Source of the DNA: a virus
Direction: 5' to 3' (one strand)
Virus record (IMG/VR): IMGVR_UViG_3300025108_000004
Coordinates: 1 to 60,188 of that record
Length of the DNA: 60,188 bases
Positions 44,197 to 54,089 of this stretch are shown here, piece by piece (position 1 is the stretch's first letter; the number at the start of each line of letters is the position of its first letter). The position numbers and the translations under genes were made by a program. The notes under the pieces are model-generated. The model did no database searches. It saw only the letters and a list, made by a program, of their open reading frames with translations, and was not told the origin of the DNA.

Positions 44197-47028
44197 ATGG
44201 AAACGAAAACATTTTTAGAGAGGGTACTTAGTAGCGAGGGGCACTATTGCATATTTGCGGCAAAATCGGCGGACGAGCGTAAGACACAAAAATTCTATAG
44301 CTCTATCGACGATGTTGTGGAAGCCGCAACGCAGTTTGACCAGCAGGGGTACGACGTATACTACGGGCTAGCAACGTTTCACGAAGCTAACTCCCGTAAA
44401 GTTGATAATGTAAAACATCTCCAGTCGTTCTTCCTCGACCTCGATTGTGGCCCGACAAAAGACTTTGCTTCGCAAGAAGAAGCAATCAAAGCGCTACGTA
44501 AGTTTTGTAGTGCCAACCAACTACCAACACCGACGATGGTTAACTCGGGGCGTGGCGTGCACGTCTATTGGTTTCTATCGGAACCGGTGTGCTATGAGGA
44601 TTGGTTTCCCGTAGCAGAAAGACTGAAGCGCTTGTGTGCAAAACAGAACTTCTTAGCTGACCCTGCGGTAACCGCTGATGGTGCACGCGTGTTAAGAGTT
44701 CCTGACACACATAACTACAAGACTAATCCTCCGTCGGACGTAGGCTTTTTTGGCTTAGGTGAGCGATTTGAGATTGTCGTTTTTGACACATTCTCCGAAT
44801 TGCTTGGCGGAGAAATGATACCAGTTCCGACTAAACACATACCCAAAGAGTTGAGCCAAACAATGCACAACCTGATGGGTAACCAAGAAAATGTGTTTAA
44901 AGATATCTTGGTGAAGACTCAACGTGGTGATGGCTGTGAGCAGTTGTACAACATCATCCGGCACCAAGAAGAAACAAGCGAACCTCTTTGGCGAGCGGGG
45001 TTATCTATCGCTAAGTTCTGTACGGATAGTGATAAGGCGATGCACATCATCTCCAAAAACCATCCCGAATACACGCCAGAAGATACTCAGGATAAGCTCA
45101 GGCAAATCAAAGGTCCGTACACGTGTGCGAAGTTTGATGAGTTCAACCCTGACGTTTGTCCTAACTGTCCACAGTGGGGGCAGATAAAATCGCCGATTGT
45201 GTTGGGTAAGCGGCTTAAGGAAGCTGAGGTGACCGACGAAGGTGTTTACGTCGAAGCCCCGGCACTCGAACTTCCTAACCAACCCAAAACGACTTATGAG
45301 ATACCTAAGTTTCCTCCGCCCTACGTACGAGGCGTTAACGGCGGTGTCTATGTAAGGACGACTAACGAAGAAGGTGACACAGAAGAGAAGCGGCTGTACC
45401 ACAACGATCTGTATGTCGTGAAGCGGGTGCACGATCCTGAAGTAGGCGAAGCCATAGTGATGCGTCTACATCTACCGATGGATGGGGTGCGTGAGTTCAC
45501 ACTACCTATGAGTGCCGTCACATCTACAGAAGAGTTCCGTAAGGCGCTATCTTCTAGGGGCGTCACCGTAAAAAAGATGGATGAGTTAATGACCTACACA
45601 TTGCATTGGGTGGATGAGTTACAAGCCACCAGTACAGCAGATCAAGCGCACCGTCAGTTTGGCTGGGCAAACGATGAGATGGACGCGTTTATCTTGGGTA
45701 ACCAGAAAGTTACTGCCACTAGCGTTGAGTTCAACCCGCCCTCTAACCAGACAGTCGGGCTGTTCCCAGCGTTTGAAGCTAAAGGAAGTTATCAGGAGTG
45801 GCGTGACAACCTAGAACTGTGGAACAACGAGAGGTTTGTACTGCAACAATTCGCTATCGGTATGGGATTCGGCAGTCCATTGATGGAGTTTATGAACACC
45901 AACTGCGGCACAGTCTCGTTCTATAACAAAGACTCAGGTGTAGGTAAGACGGCCTTGTTGTTAGCCGCGTCCGGTATCTGGGGTGACCCCGAACAGCTCG
46001 TGTTGCAGAAGGACGATACCTATAACTTCAAGATGAACCGTGCAGAGTTAATGCACAGCCTACCTACCGGCATCGACGAGATCACCAACATGTCTCCGAA
46101 GCAGATGTCAGAACTTGTTTACCAAGGCACTAGTGGGCAACAGCGTGGCCGCATGTCACAAAGCTCGAACGTCGAGCGGTATCGTGGCGACAGGTGGAGT
46201 CTCTTGATGATGTACACCGCCAACACCAGCGTTGTGGAGCGTATCAGCATGGCGAAAGCTATGCCGAAAGCAGAGGCCCAGCGGGTACTGGAGTGTCGTG
46301 TAGAGCGTATGTTCGACTCGGTGCAGGATAAAGAAGTTACTGACGCCTTCGAGAACGGCCTGTTAAATAACTACGGGCACGCGGGTATCATATACGTGCA
46401 GTACATAATGCGAAACGTAGACGCCTGTAGACAGCTCGTGCTGGACGTCCAGAAGCGCGTAGATAAGTTAGCTGAGTTGACCTCGGAGAACCGCTTCTGG
46501 TCAGCAACTATAGCCGCCACCATATCCGGCTTACTCATAGCTAAGAAGGCTGGGCTACATGACTTTGACGTGCAGAAAGTCTTTAACTGGGCAGTGACTG
46601 ATCTCGTTACGCAGAACAAGCGCAACATGACAGAGATGGGTGGCAGTGTGTATGACGTGCTGGATGACTTCTTCAGCGAGAACATTAGCTACATCTTGCA
46701 GATAAAGAGCACGGCAGATAACAGAGGTACACACGATAACGGGTTAGACCAGCATGTAATACCTGAACAGGTGGCACGTGGACGTCTCATTGCTCGGTAC
46801 GAAACAGACACTAAGATGTTTTATGTTAAGCCGAAACCGTTGAAGGAGTGGTGTGGTGAGTTGCAGATTAACTACGCCCACCTAGTCAGTGAGATCATGA
46901 CTAAGTGCAACGGTAAGCGTAAGAAGGTACGCCTGACAAAGGGCACAAACCTTCAGCTCCCCGCATCAGATGTGATTGCCATGAAGTTTGACATGGAACC
47001 TGACGATGAAAATCTTGAGGACATATGA
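44197..47028 (+). CDS. Primase-helicase (AEP/RepB-like primase plus DUF927 helicase)
   Basis: 943 aa from ATG 44197; an earlier in-frame TTG at 44128 lies before the hairpin and is unlikely. Primase motifs: FFLDLDCG (D81, D83) and SGRGVHVYW (H122) of the archaeo-eukaryotic primase type. A CxxC knuckle FNPDVCPNCPQW lies near 320. Superfamily-3-like DUF927 helicase: Walker A NKDSGVGKTALL near 578-588 and GIDEIT near 626. Combines priming and unwinding at the fork. Close to full length for phage DUF927 fusions. Confidence 0.88.
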   Translation: METKTFLERVLSSEGHYCIFAAKSADERKTQKFYSSIDDVVEAATQFDQQGYDVYYGLATFHEANSRKVDNVKHLQSFFLDLDCGPTKDFASQEEAIKALRKFCSANQLPTPTMVNSGRGVHVYWFLSEPVCYEDWFPVAERLKRLCAKQNFLADPAVTADGARVLRVPDTHNYKTNPPSDVGFFGLGERFEIVVFDTFSELLGGEMIPVPTKHIPKELSQTMHNLMGNQENVFKDILVKTQRGDGCEQLYNIIRHQEETSEPLWRAGLSIAKFCTDSDKAMHIISKNHPEYTPEDTQDKLRQIKGPYTCAKFDEFNPDVCPNCPQWGQIKSPIVLGKRLKEAEVTDEGVYVEAPALELPNQPKTTYEIPKFPPPYVRGVNGGVYVRTTNEEGDTEEKRLYHNDLYVVKRVHDPEVGEAIVMRLHLPMDGVREFTLPMSAVTSTEEFRKALSSRGVTVKKMDELMTYTLHWVDELQATSTADQAHRQFGWANDEMDAFILGNQKVTATSVEFNPPSNQTVGLFPAFEAKGSYQEWRDNLELWNNERFVLQQFAIGMGFGSPLMEFMNTNCGTVSFYNKDSGVGKTALLLAASGIWGDPEQLVLQKDDTYNFKMNRAELMHSLPTGIDEITNMSPKQMSELVYQGTSGQQRGRMSQSSNVERYRGDRWSLLMMYTANTSVVERISMAKAMPKAEAQRVLECRVERMFDSVQDKEVTDAFENGLLNNYGHAGIIYVQYIMRNVDACRQLVLDVQKRVDKLAELTSENRFWSATIAATISGLLIAKKAGLHDFDVQKVFNWAVTDLVTQNKRNMTEMGGSVYDVLDDFFSENISYILQIKSTADNRGTHDNGLDQHVIPEQVARGRLIARYETDTKMFYVKPKPLKEWCGELQINYAHLVSEIMTKCNGKRKKVRLTKGTNLQLPASDVIAMKFDMEPDDENLEDI

Positions 47029-47227
47029 GATCGCACCTGACGGGGTGCGTATAACAATCAACTGGGACAACATGCACATTGGCACGTCAATATTTGTGCC
47101 TTCTATCAACACAGAAGCGGCTACTCAAGAAGTTATGAAGATCTGCACCGAAAAAGGGTGGGAAGTAGAGAGTCGTTTACGCATCGAAGGAGGGTGTCTA
47201 GGGGTACGATTTTGGCGTAAAATGTGA
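47006..47227 (+). CDS. Small terminal gene of the rightward unit
   Basis: 73 aa (MKILRTYEIAPDGVRITINW...). It overlaps the primase-helicase end by 23 nt. Mixed alpha/beta with a Cys near the end (GGCLGVRFW). No motif. Translationally coupled; function is unknown. Confidence 0.5.
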   Translation: MKILRTYEIAPDGVRITINWDNMHIGTSIFVPSINTEAATQEVMKICTEKGWEVESRLRIEGGCLGVRFWRKM

Positions 47228-47320
47228 TAGCGTGTTTACGACAGTTAGTGTTTGTGTACCCCTTACGCTTCTGTCGTTCTCCTCGCCCTACTTGACGGCT
47301 TCGAAAAGTATGTGGCTTTA

Positions 47321-47350
47321 CCCCCTTTGGTCCCCCGAAGGGGGTTTTTT
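47321..47350 (+). terminator. Terminator of the rightward unit (converging point)
   Basis: CCCCCTT (47321-47327) pairs with AAGGGGG (47338-47344) over a 10-nt loop, then six Ts. A shorter CCCCC-GAA-GGGGG stem is also possible. It lies between the convergent units and overlaps the stop of the leftward giant gene by two bases. Confidence 0.8.
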
Positions 47351-50300
47351 AATCTGGCAACCCAATAAAACCATTACGCTCTGCTTCGAGTTGAGCGCTC
47401 ATTACATCACGCATGTTGGGAGATAAAGCCACACCGTTGTGCATTTGCGAAGATGTTTTCATGTGTTGCCGCATAGAGCGTTTAATTGAATCTGGCGTTA
47501 TCTTAAAGCTAGGATGGTTGCGGTTGTGCTCCCTTATCTTTTGCTTGATATCTATTAAGGTAGAAAAGTCACCCTGCCGGTGCGCTAGATAATACTGCTT
47601 ACGTAGCTTAGACATTTTACGAGACAGCGCGTTATCGATTCGTTTAATGCGCTGGTTATCTTCTTGAATCCGCGTGTACTCTGACGGTGCAAATCCAAAG
47701 AACTGCCCTACCATCTCACCGCCAGTAATATCATCGTAGATAGCATCACCACGTCGAGAGTAGACACCTCCATCTTCTTGGTAGCGATCTAACACTTTGT
47801 ACGCATTAGAAATGCCCACTGGTAGTATACTCTCCAACCCGCGTTGGAATTCACCTTCAAGGATATCGTCTTTTCCTCGCATCACTCGTTTAAATACGCT
47901 CCATGCGGGACCACCTGCGTAGTACATGAACGTTTCTTCTAACGATGGATCATTATTGTATCGATTAGTCTGTAGTAGCAGACCTGTTAGGCGAATACGA
48001 GAAGCAACATCTATACCTACTCCAGCTTCACTAAGTGCCTCATTAACCGCACCTTTGTACCAACCTTCACCTACATAGTTACGTACTTTTGTGTTGAAGT
48101 CGTCGTCTTCATCAGACGCGAATAAATCGTGCGCCAACTGGATTGCTCCGTACAAAGGTACACCATGAATACCCGAGAAAAATACTGAAGAGCCAAGTAA
48201 CCCAAAGGCTTGGTTACGCGCAATTTTTATACGTTGCTTTATTTCTGCATCAGGTACGCCTTGTTCTTTTAGTATGTTGTTGTATACCCCGAATGCAGTA
48301 GCACCTACGTTAAACATCGTAGTGTACATACGCATACCGTACGTTTTATACATGCCAGCAACGCGCCCTATGTTTGCTCTCACTACAGGGGGCGCTGTTT
48401 CTAGTGTAGATCCACCATTAAGCTGGTGCGTTTCTCTGAAAGCGTTTTCTATAAGTGTATCGGCATCAACACGTTTACCTGTTTTTGCCGCCTCTTGTTT
48501 AGCTAAGTCATAACTCATCAACATAGAAACTTGTCTGTTGAATCGTTCAGCTTGGTTAAACATCATGGCGGATATAGCGGTACCCGTATCTAAGCCAGAC
48601 AACAATTTTGCTCCCATCGTGTCGTTACGTTGAGCACGAGCACCTTCTAGCAAGCCGATTGCATCTGCAATAAAAGATCTATTTAAATGCCCACGTTCTG
48701 ACGCACGCTTTACTAGCGGCGCGAACTCCTTTAATTCTTTTATGTGGTCTGGTGTTAGATCTAAGTCTTCTCGCACAACAAAATCATCGCCTACACGTTT
48801 GTAGTACGCGTCTATGCCGTATGCGGGAGAAAACTTATCCGCCAAATCAGTGGCTTTCTCAGCAAAATACTTCCCTGATAACTTAGAAAAGTCCATTGTT
48901 TCGGGGCGGTGATTACGGGCACTCATAACAATACGCATGGCACGGTACATAGCCTGTAACGTAGGCCTTACGCCATACTTAGCCATCATCATTGGCATGA
49001 CAACCATAGGAATCTGCGCGGTCTGCACAATGGCCGAAGCTGTGTTAAAACCAATAGTGCCAACAAATGCTAGCTGGTTAGCAACACGCACGAACCCTTC
49101 GATTTCTTTATATTTAGCACCTGACATGGCGAACTTAATTCGCCCTTGCAAGTCGTCAATTGACTGAGTAAGTTTCCATTCTTCTCTCGGGTCAAATTTT
49201 TCAAGCTCTGTCCTACCTACTTTGTCTAGATCAGACAGGACATTCTGCATAATGCCTGAGAATTTAAGTTTTTCTACCTGATTACCTAAGTCAAATCCCT
49301 TGGTTTTGATGGCGTAGAGGGCATCGCTTTCGTGCCCTGCCGTATTCTTACGTGATTGTAGTGAACGTGCTAATGACGACTCTGGTAGAGTGCTAACCAC
49401 CATTCGTAAGAAGGCTTCTTGTACGTCTTCGTTTACGTTTTTACCCGCCATCATCTTTAAAGTTTGATTGACGAACGACGTTGAAGGCGCTTCTTTGGCG
49501 TAGTTAACAAATGACTCGTTATCAGAAGAACGCACCAACTCCATGTCGGGGTTACTTTCTATCTCACGAAGTTGTGCCAACCAGTCGCTTCGGTTTTGGT
49601 GCATCTCAAATACAAAATTGTCCTGTCCTTTAGGCGTCTTGCCCGGCTTGTAACGGAAACCTATCTTGTATTTACCTTCACGAATCAGTGGGAAGTAAAC
49701 ATCCATCCCCTTTTTATCGAATAGTTTCTTTTCGAACTCGGTCTTTAATTTAGCAATGGTTTCTGTATCGCCATCAGCCATAGTCTCAATACGACTAAAT
49801 ATAACTTCTTTTAATTCGCTGAACTGCTTACGATAAAACGCCTGCATGTCTTTGTAGACTTTATGTCCTTTAGGATCTAGTTGACCTAACTCTTTCCAGC
49901 GTTTTTGGTTTTCTTGCCAAATTTCCCACAAGTTGTTTCCATCATCATCAGGCTCACCTTTGTACTTCTTCTCTGCCTCTGCACGGGTCAATGTCGGGTC
50001 TACTTGGAAGATGGTAGCGCCGTACTCACGACTATAGATGATGTCATTAAATAGTTTCGTAGCTTCAGGAGTTGCGTTGTCAAACCATCGTTCTATAGGC
50101 TTGATTGCCTCACGTGTAGAATCAATCCTTCGTGCTGTAGACCCTCGCATCTCCTCCATCGCAACAAGTGTTTTTTGTGCTACTGCACCTAGCTTTGCGT
50201 TAGTGGCTCTTGCCGCATCTACAAACCCGCTCATATCTAAAAACTTTAGAGGGATGCTTCCGTACTCTTTACCTAAACCAGCTACTGTATCTACAAACGA

Positions 50301-53300
50301 CTGCCCAAACTCTTCACGACCTTCTTTGGTGAGTGGTTTCCCAACAGTTTTTTGTATGCGCCCTAGTACACGCATGTCATCCTGCACACCGTCATGAGTG
50401 CTTTCCATAGCAAGTATGTTTGCATCTCGGAACTCAGGTGCAGGAGCAATGATCTCGTTAATTAGCGCGTCAACCTTAGTCATAGCGGAGTCTACGCTCT
50501 TTGCATCTCGACCAATCAAACGTCGTAGGAAGTTACCCACGCTGTTTAAGAACCGTTGTAACGCGTTAATGTTTGATCCGTCAGGATTGATACTCGCAAG
50601 TTCTGCACGGAATTGCCGATTAGACTGCGCTTCTGCCACAAACTCGTCGAGGTTCTTGGTGCCATACGCTGTACCAAGCATGTCCTTAACGTCGTTGTAA
50701 AGCGTGTTAAGTTGTTTGGTTAGTGGGTGCGAAGGTTTAGCTAACGTTGCCGAAGTCAATGCGTGGCCGACCTCGTGCAGTAACGTGTGTTGTCTAATTC
50801 CGTTAGCTGTGTTCAAGCGAATCGTGTTGGTCTTAGGGTCAAACGAACCCGCAAGGCTGTCCTTGGCAGTAGATGAGAATAGCTCGACTTTCGTATCGCC
50901 AATGTTTTCGGCAAAGGCACGGGCAAAACGTGCAACATCTTTATCGGGCGAAGCCGCTACAATTCGCAGTGCTCCTGCAATGTCTCCATCGTTCAATGCG
51001 GCAACGGCGGCGGGGTGAATTTCCATACCCAATACAACGTCTCTTGTACGAAGTTCGTAGGGCATGTCCTCGTTAAACTCATCGATAGCGGCCATAAGGC
51101 GCTTGGCACGTCTACGCTCGGCGGGAGTCATAAACGGATCATCTTGCGCGTATGTTTCTAGTTCTGCTTTTGCACGCGCTCTCTGCGTACTAGCAAGTTT
51201 TTTCGCTTCGTCTGCTTCACGTTGTTTGACAACTATATCTTCGCCAGCACGCTTTGCAGTAAGTCGGATATCCTGCATCTCAAGCTGTGCACGACGTTTT
51301 TTCATCCACAGTTGTGTGTTTTTACTTAGATTTTTTTCTGCCCATGCAACGACACGACCTGCGGGAGATCTTCCATCAGGACTTTTCGCATCGATCGTAG
51401 CACCTGTGTTCGCAAAAAACTTTTTGTCTGCTTCGGATCGACCTGTCTGCTCTTTGTCTATTGAAGTATCAACAACCAAGTCGTAAATAGCGGCGTCTAG
51501 TCCGTCAATGATACGTTCACGTCGTCCCAAGTAAGCCTCAATCGCCTTGTCTTCTACATTGTTTTTAGTGCCTACTTTTAGTTTATTGGCGACTATCTTG
51601 TTGTCGTTATCAGTTACAGGATCTGCATCATCTGAAATTGTGTTGGTGTTCGACGACGAATACCGTTTGAACGTAGATTCGTCTTTGAGATCTTTTTTCA
51701 ATGATTCGAGACGTGCACGAACCTCGGGATCATCACCCAACTTAGCTCTTTTAGGCGCTTCTTTCTTAGGCGTTGATTTAGCCTTTACTTTCTTTTTCTG
51801 TTCTGCCGGGGCCGCAGTAGTCTTAGCTTTCTGAGTAACTTGTTTACCTGTGGTAGCTTTCTCCCCCGGTTTAGTACCCGTAGGAGTTTCTAGTGTAGGT
51901 TGTTCAGCAACCGCTCCTCGTACAGGCTCTCCAACGCCTCTTCCAGTGTCTGCCACTCCTGTTCCTTCAGGTGCGATAGCGCCGGTGGTATCTGGCTGTG
52001 CAGGAGGTACTGCTCGCTCTGCCCCCACATCTGGTACAGCAGTTGGAATGCTAGCTCCACTTGGAACTTGCTGAGGTTCTGCAACTCCTGCATCTGGAAC
52101 TCCTGTCTTAGGTACTCTAGGGCCGGTCTTCGCAAATAAATCGGTTTGTTTTTCGGATGTTCCATCTAATAATCGTGCCACATTTGCACGGGCTTGTTCA
52201 CTAACCTTTTTACTCTTAGTTAAATTACGTAACCGTCGTTGTGTTTCAGGCTTGTTAACATCTTTATCAACCAAGACAGACTGCATACTCGGAGCTATAC
52301 CCAGCGTATCTAACCGTTCTTTTGTAAGTACGTCCGCTTGCGGTGCAGGTTCTTGTGTCTTAAGTGCAGGTTCTTTGAAAGGCTCACGAGTACGGCGCGG
52401 AATACCACCACGCGGTCCTATTAAAGGTTGTTCTATCTGCTTCCGTTCGGCTCGGGGTTCTTCAAGCCGCATCTCTTGTTGTTCTGGAGCAGGTGTTGGC
52501 TTAGGCATAAGCCGCTCTGATTCAGGCGTTACTTTCTGACGCTTGATTGTAGGCACTTCAGAAGAAACTTCTTGCACGCTACCATCGGGCATACGTACTT
52601 CAGTCGTACCTTTCACTCTACGACGCCCAAACATGTCACGCTGTACTTCAGTATCTTGCTCAAAACCGGGCAGTACAGGTTGCTCTTCTATTTGGTCGTC
52701 ACGTAAACCTAGTCTTCTTGCCGCTCTTCTATCTTGGCGCTCTTTACGATCTACTTTTGCTTGTTCAGTTTGTCGTTCAGCGGTAAACGCGTCGATCTGT
52801 TCGTCTTGCGCTCGTACCCTTGCGCGTTCTTCTGGCGACATATCAGCGGTTAGTCTTTCGTCGAGTAACTCAGTAGGTACCCGAGCAGAGCCTCTACGCT
52901 CCCTATCTAAAATAGCTTCTTGTCTTTTTTGTTGTTCTTGCTGTACAGCGGCTTCACGTGCTTCACGTTCTTTACGCCTAGCTTCTTCTACTATCTGCGC
53001 CGGAACTTCCTGCACACTGCCATCAGGCATACGCACTTGCACTAATTCGTCAGGGCGAGCGGGTGCGGGCAAGCCTAATAACTGCTGTTCTTCTACAATT
53101 TCTTCTTCGGTTGCAGGTGATTCTTCAGTTGCCGGTGCACCACGAGATTTACCTCGTGTAAACAACTCAACAATACCTTGCAGGATTGCACCTGATCCTG
53201 CGCCGATTGCACCCTCTTCAAGGACACCTGCGTCTATAAGCTCGCGCTCAACGTTATAACCACGCTCGTTAAGGTTCTGAAGAATACCTGCGGCGGCTTC

Positions 53301-54077
53301 TTGTATACCTTCTCCGACTCCTGTCCTTCCGGTCCTACCCAAAGCTGTTTTTGGCTCTTGAAAAAGCCTACGTATGGTACTTACGTTTTCCTTAACTTCT
53401 TCTCCGCCTTTGGCGAATAACTCACCAATTTTAGGTAGGCGTCTGAATATTCGAGTAAGAGGAACTACTTCTAAAGATCCTATGGCGGCACCGCGTAGAG
53501 TAGCTGTACCACGTTCTTCTTCAGTGGCACCAGCGGCACGAGCACGTTCACTCGCTTCACCAGCACCAGCACCGATACCTAACGCGGCGGCACCACCAAG
53601 ACCGAGTGCACCAGCAACTGGAGCCGAAACCGGTGCGGCGGCGGCAAGTAGTGCAGGGGCGGCAATACCAGCAATCGAGCCAAGGCCAGACGCTAGCTTA
53701 TACGAGATAGAATCGGGGTCACCCCCTTCAGGTCGAACGCCACTTGCGAAGTCTTGAATTCTCTTACGTGCGGCGAGTTCTTCCTCTTCCTCAAGAAGAG
53801 AAGCGGCACCGAGTGCGGCTAGTTCACCTGTACCTACAGCACCTGCACCAAGGCCAGCCCCAATGTTTTCTAGGAGGCCGGGTTTGCTATACCTAAAGTT
53901 AGAGGCACCTTTTAGGGATTCTAAATACCTACGTCGTACATCTTCAGAACTTGTTTTCTCAGATCGTTGTGTTCCACCTGCTTGCCTGAGCGCCGTTTCA
54001 AGTATCTGAATATCTTCAGTGTCACCGTCACGCCGAGCAATTTCATACGCACGTTGTAGTTGTTCTATAGTTGCCAT
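47349..54077 (-). CDS. Giant polyvalent virion/ejection protein with HEVGH motif
   Basis: 2,242 aa. N-terminal charged repeat (MATIEQLQRAYEIARRDGDT), a Gly/Ala-rich hydrophobic stretch at about residues 70-290, a long Pro/Glu/Gln/Lys linker with duplicated VRMPDGSVQEV, a peptidase-like HEVGH (1101-1105; LLHEVGHALTSA), a helical middle, then a hydrophobic/helical domain resembling large polyvalent protein-associated domains (LPD38-like; FNRQVSMLMSYDLAKQ, ARNQAFGLLGSSVFFSG). Such giant proteins are packaged and ejected with phage DNA. Peptidase activity is not shown. Confidence 0.8.
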   Translation of the reverse strand: MATIEQLQRAYEIARRDGDTEDIQILETALRQAGGTQRSEKTSSEDVRRRYLESLKGASNFRYSKPGLLENIGAGLGAGAVGTGELAALGAASLLEEEEELAARKRIQDFASGVRPEGGDPDSISYKLASGLGSIAGIAAPALLAAAAPVSAPVAGALGLGGAAALGIGAGAGEASERARAAGATEEERGTATLRGAAIGSLEVVPLTRIFRRLPKIGELFAKGGEEVKENVSTIRRLFQEPKTALGRTGRTGVGEGIQEAAAGILQNLNERGYNVERELIDAGVLEEGAIGAGSGAILQGIVELFTRGKSRGAPATEESPATEEEIVEEQQLLGLPAPARPDELVQVRMPDGSVQEVPAQIVEEARRKEREAREAAVQQEQQKRQEAILDRERRGSARVPTELLDERLTADMSPEERARVRAQDEQIDAFTAERQTEQAKVDRKERQDRRAARRLGLRDDQIEEQPVLPGFEQDTEVQRDMFGRRRVKGTTEVRMPDGSVQEVSSEVPTIKRQKVTPESERLMPKPTPAPEQQEMRLEEPRAERKQIEQPLIGPRGGIPRRTREPFKEPALKTQEPAPQADVLTKERLDTLGIAPSMQSVLVDKDVNKPETQRRLRNLTKSKKVSEQARANVARLLDGTSEKQTDLFAKTGPRVPKTGVPDAGVAEPQQVPSGASIPTAVPDVGAERAVPPAQPDTTGAIAPEGTGVADTGRGVGEPVRGAVAEQPTLETPTGTKPGEKATTGKQVTQKAKTTAAPAEQKKKVKAKSTPKKEAPKRAKLGDDPEVRARLESLKKDLKDESTFKRYSSSNTNTISDDADPVTDNDNKIVANKLKVGTKNNVEDKAIEAYLGRRERIIDGLDAAIYDLVVDTSIDKEQTGRSEADKKFFANTGATIDAKSPDGRSPAGRVVAWAEKNLSKNTQLWMKKRRAQLEMQDIRLTAKRAGEDIVVKQREADEAKKLASTQRARAKAELETYAQDDPFMTPAERRRAKRLMAAIDEFNEDMPYELRTRDVVLGMEIHPAAVAALNDGDIAGALRIVAASPDKDVARFARAFAENIGDTKVELFSSTAKDSLAGSFDPKTNTIRLNTANGIRQHTLLHEVGHALTSATLAKPSHPLTKQLNTLYNDVKDMLGTAYGTKNLDEFVAEAQSNRQFRAELASINPDGSNINALQRFLNSVGNFLRRLIGRDAKSVDSAMTKVDALINEIIAPAPEFRDANILAMESTHDGVQDDMRVLGRIQKTVGKPLTKEGREEFGQSFVDTVAGLGKEYGSIPLKFLDMSGFVDAARATNAKLGAVAQKTLVAMEEMRGSTARRIDSTREAIKPIERWFDNATPEATKLFNDIIYSREYGATIFQVDPTLTRAEAEKKYKGEPDDDGNNLWEIWQENQKRWKELGQLDPKGHKVYKDMQAFYRKQFSELKEVIFSRIETMADGDTETIAKLKTEFEKKLFDKKGMDVYFPLIREGKYKIGFRYKPGKTPKGQDNFVFEMHQNRSDWLAQLREIESNPDMELVRSSDNESFVNYAKEAPSTSFVNQTLKMMAGKNVNEDVQEAFLRMVVSTLPESSLARSLQSRKNTAGHESDALYAIKTKGFDLGNQVEKLKFSGIMQNVLSDLDKVGRTELEKFDPREEWKLTQSIDDLQGRIKFAMSGAKYKEIEGFVRVANQLAFVGTIGFNTASAIVQTAQIPMVVMPMMMAKYGVRPTLQAMYRAMRIVMSARNHRPETMDFSKLSGKYFAEKATDLADKFSPAYGIDAYYKRVGDDFVVREDLDLTPDHIKELKEFAPLVKRASERGHLNRSFIADAIGLLEGARAQRNDTMGAKLLSGLDTGTAISAMMFNQAERFNRQVSMLMSYDLAKQEAAKTGKRVDADTLIENAFRETHQLNGGSTLETAPPVVRANIGRVAGMYKTYGMRMYTTMFNVGATAFGVYNNILKEQGVPDAEIKQRIKIARNQAFGLLGSSVFFSGIHGVPLYGAIQLAHDLFASDEDDDFNTKVRNYVGEGWYKGAVNEALSEAGVGIDVASRIRLTGLLLQTNRYNNDPSLEETFMYYAGGPAWSVFKRVMRGKDDILEGEFQRGLESILPVGISNAYKVLDRYQEDGGVYSRRGDAIYDDITGGEMVGQFFGFAPSEYTRIQEDNQRIKRIDNALSRKMSKLRKQYYLAHRQGDFSTLIDIKQKIREHNRNHPSFKITPDSIKRSMRQHMKTSSQMHNGVALSPNMRDVMSAQLEAERNGFIGLPD

Positions 54078-54089
54078 AATGCGTGCTCG

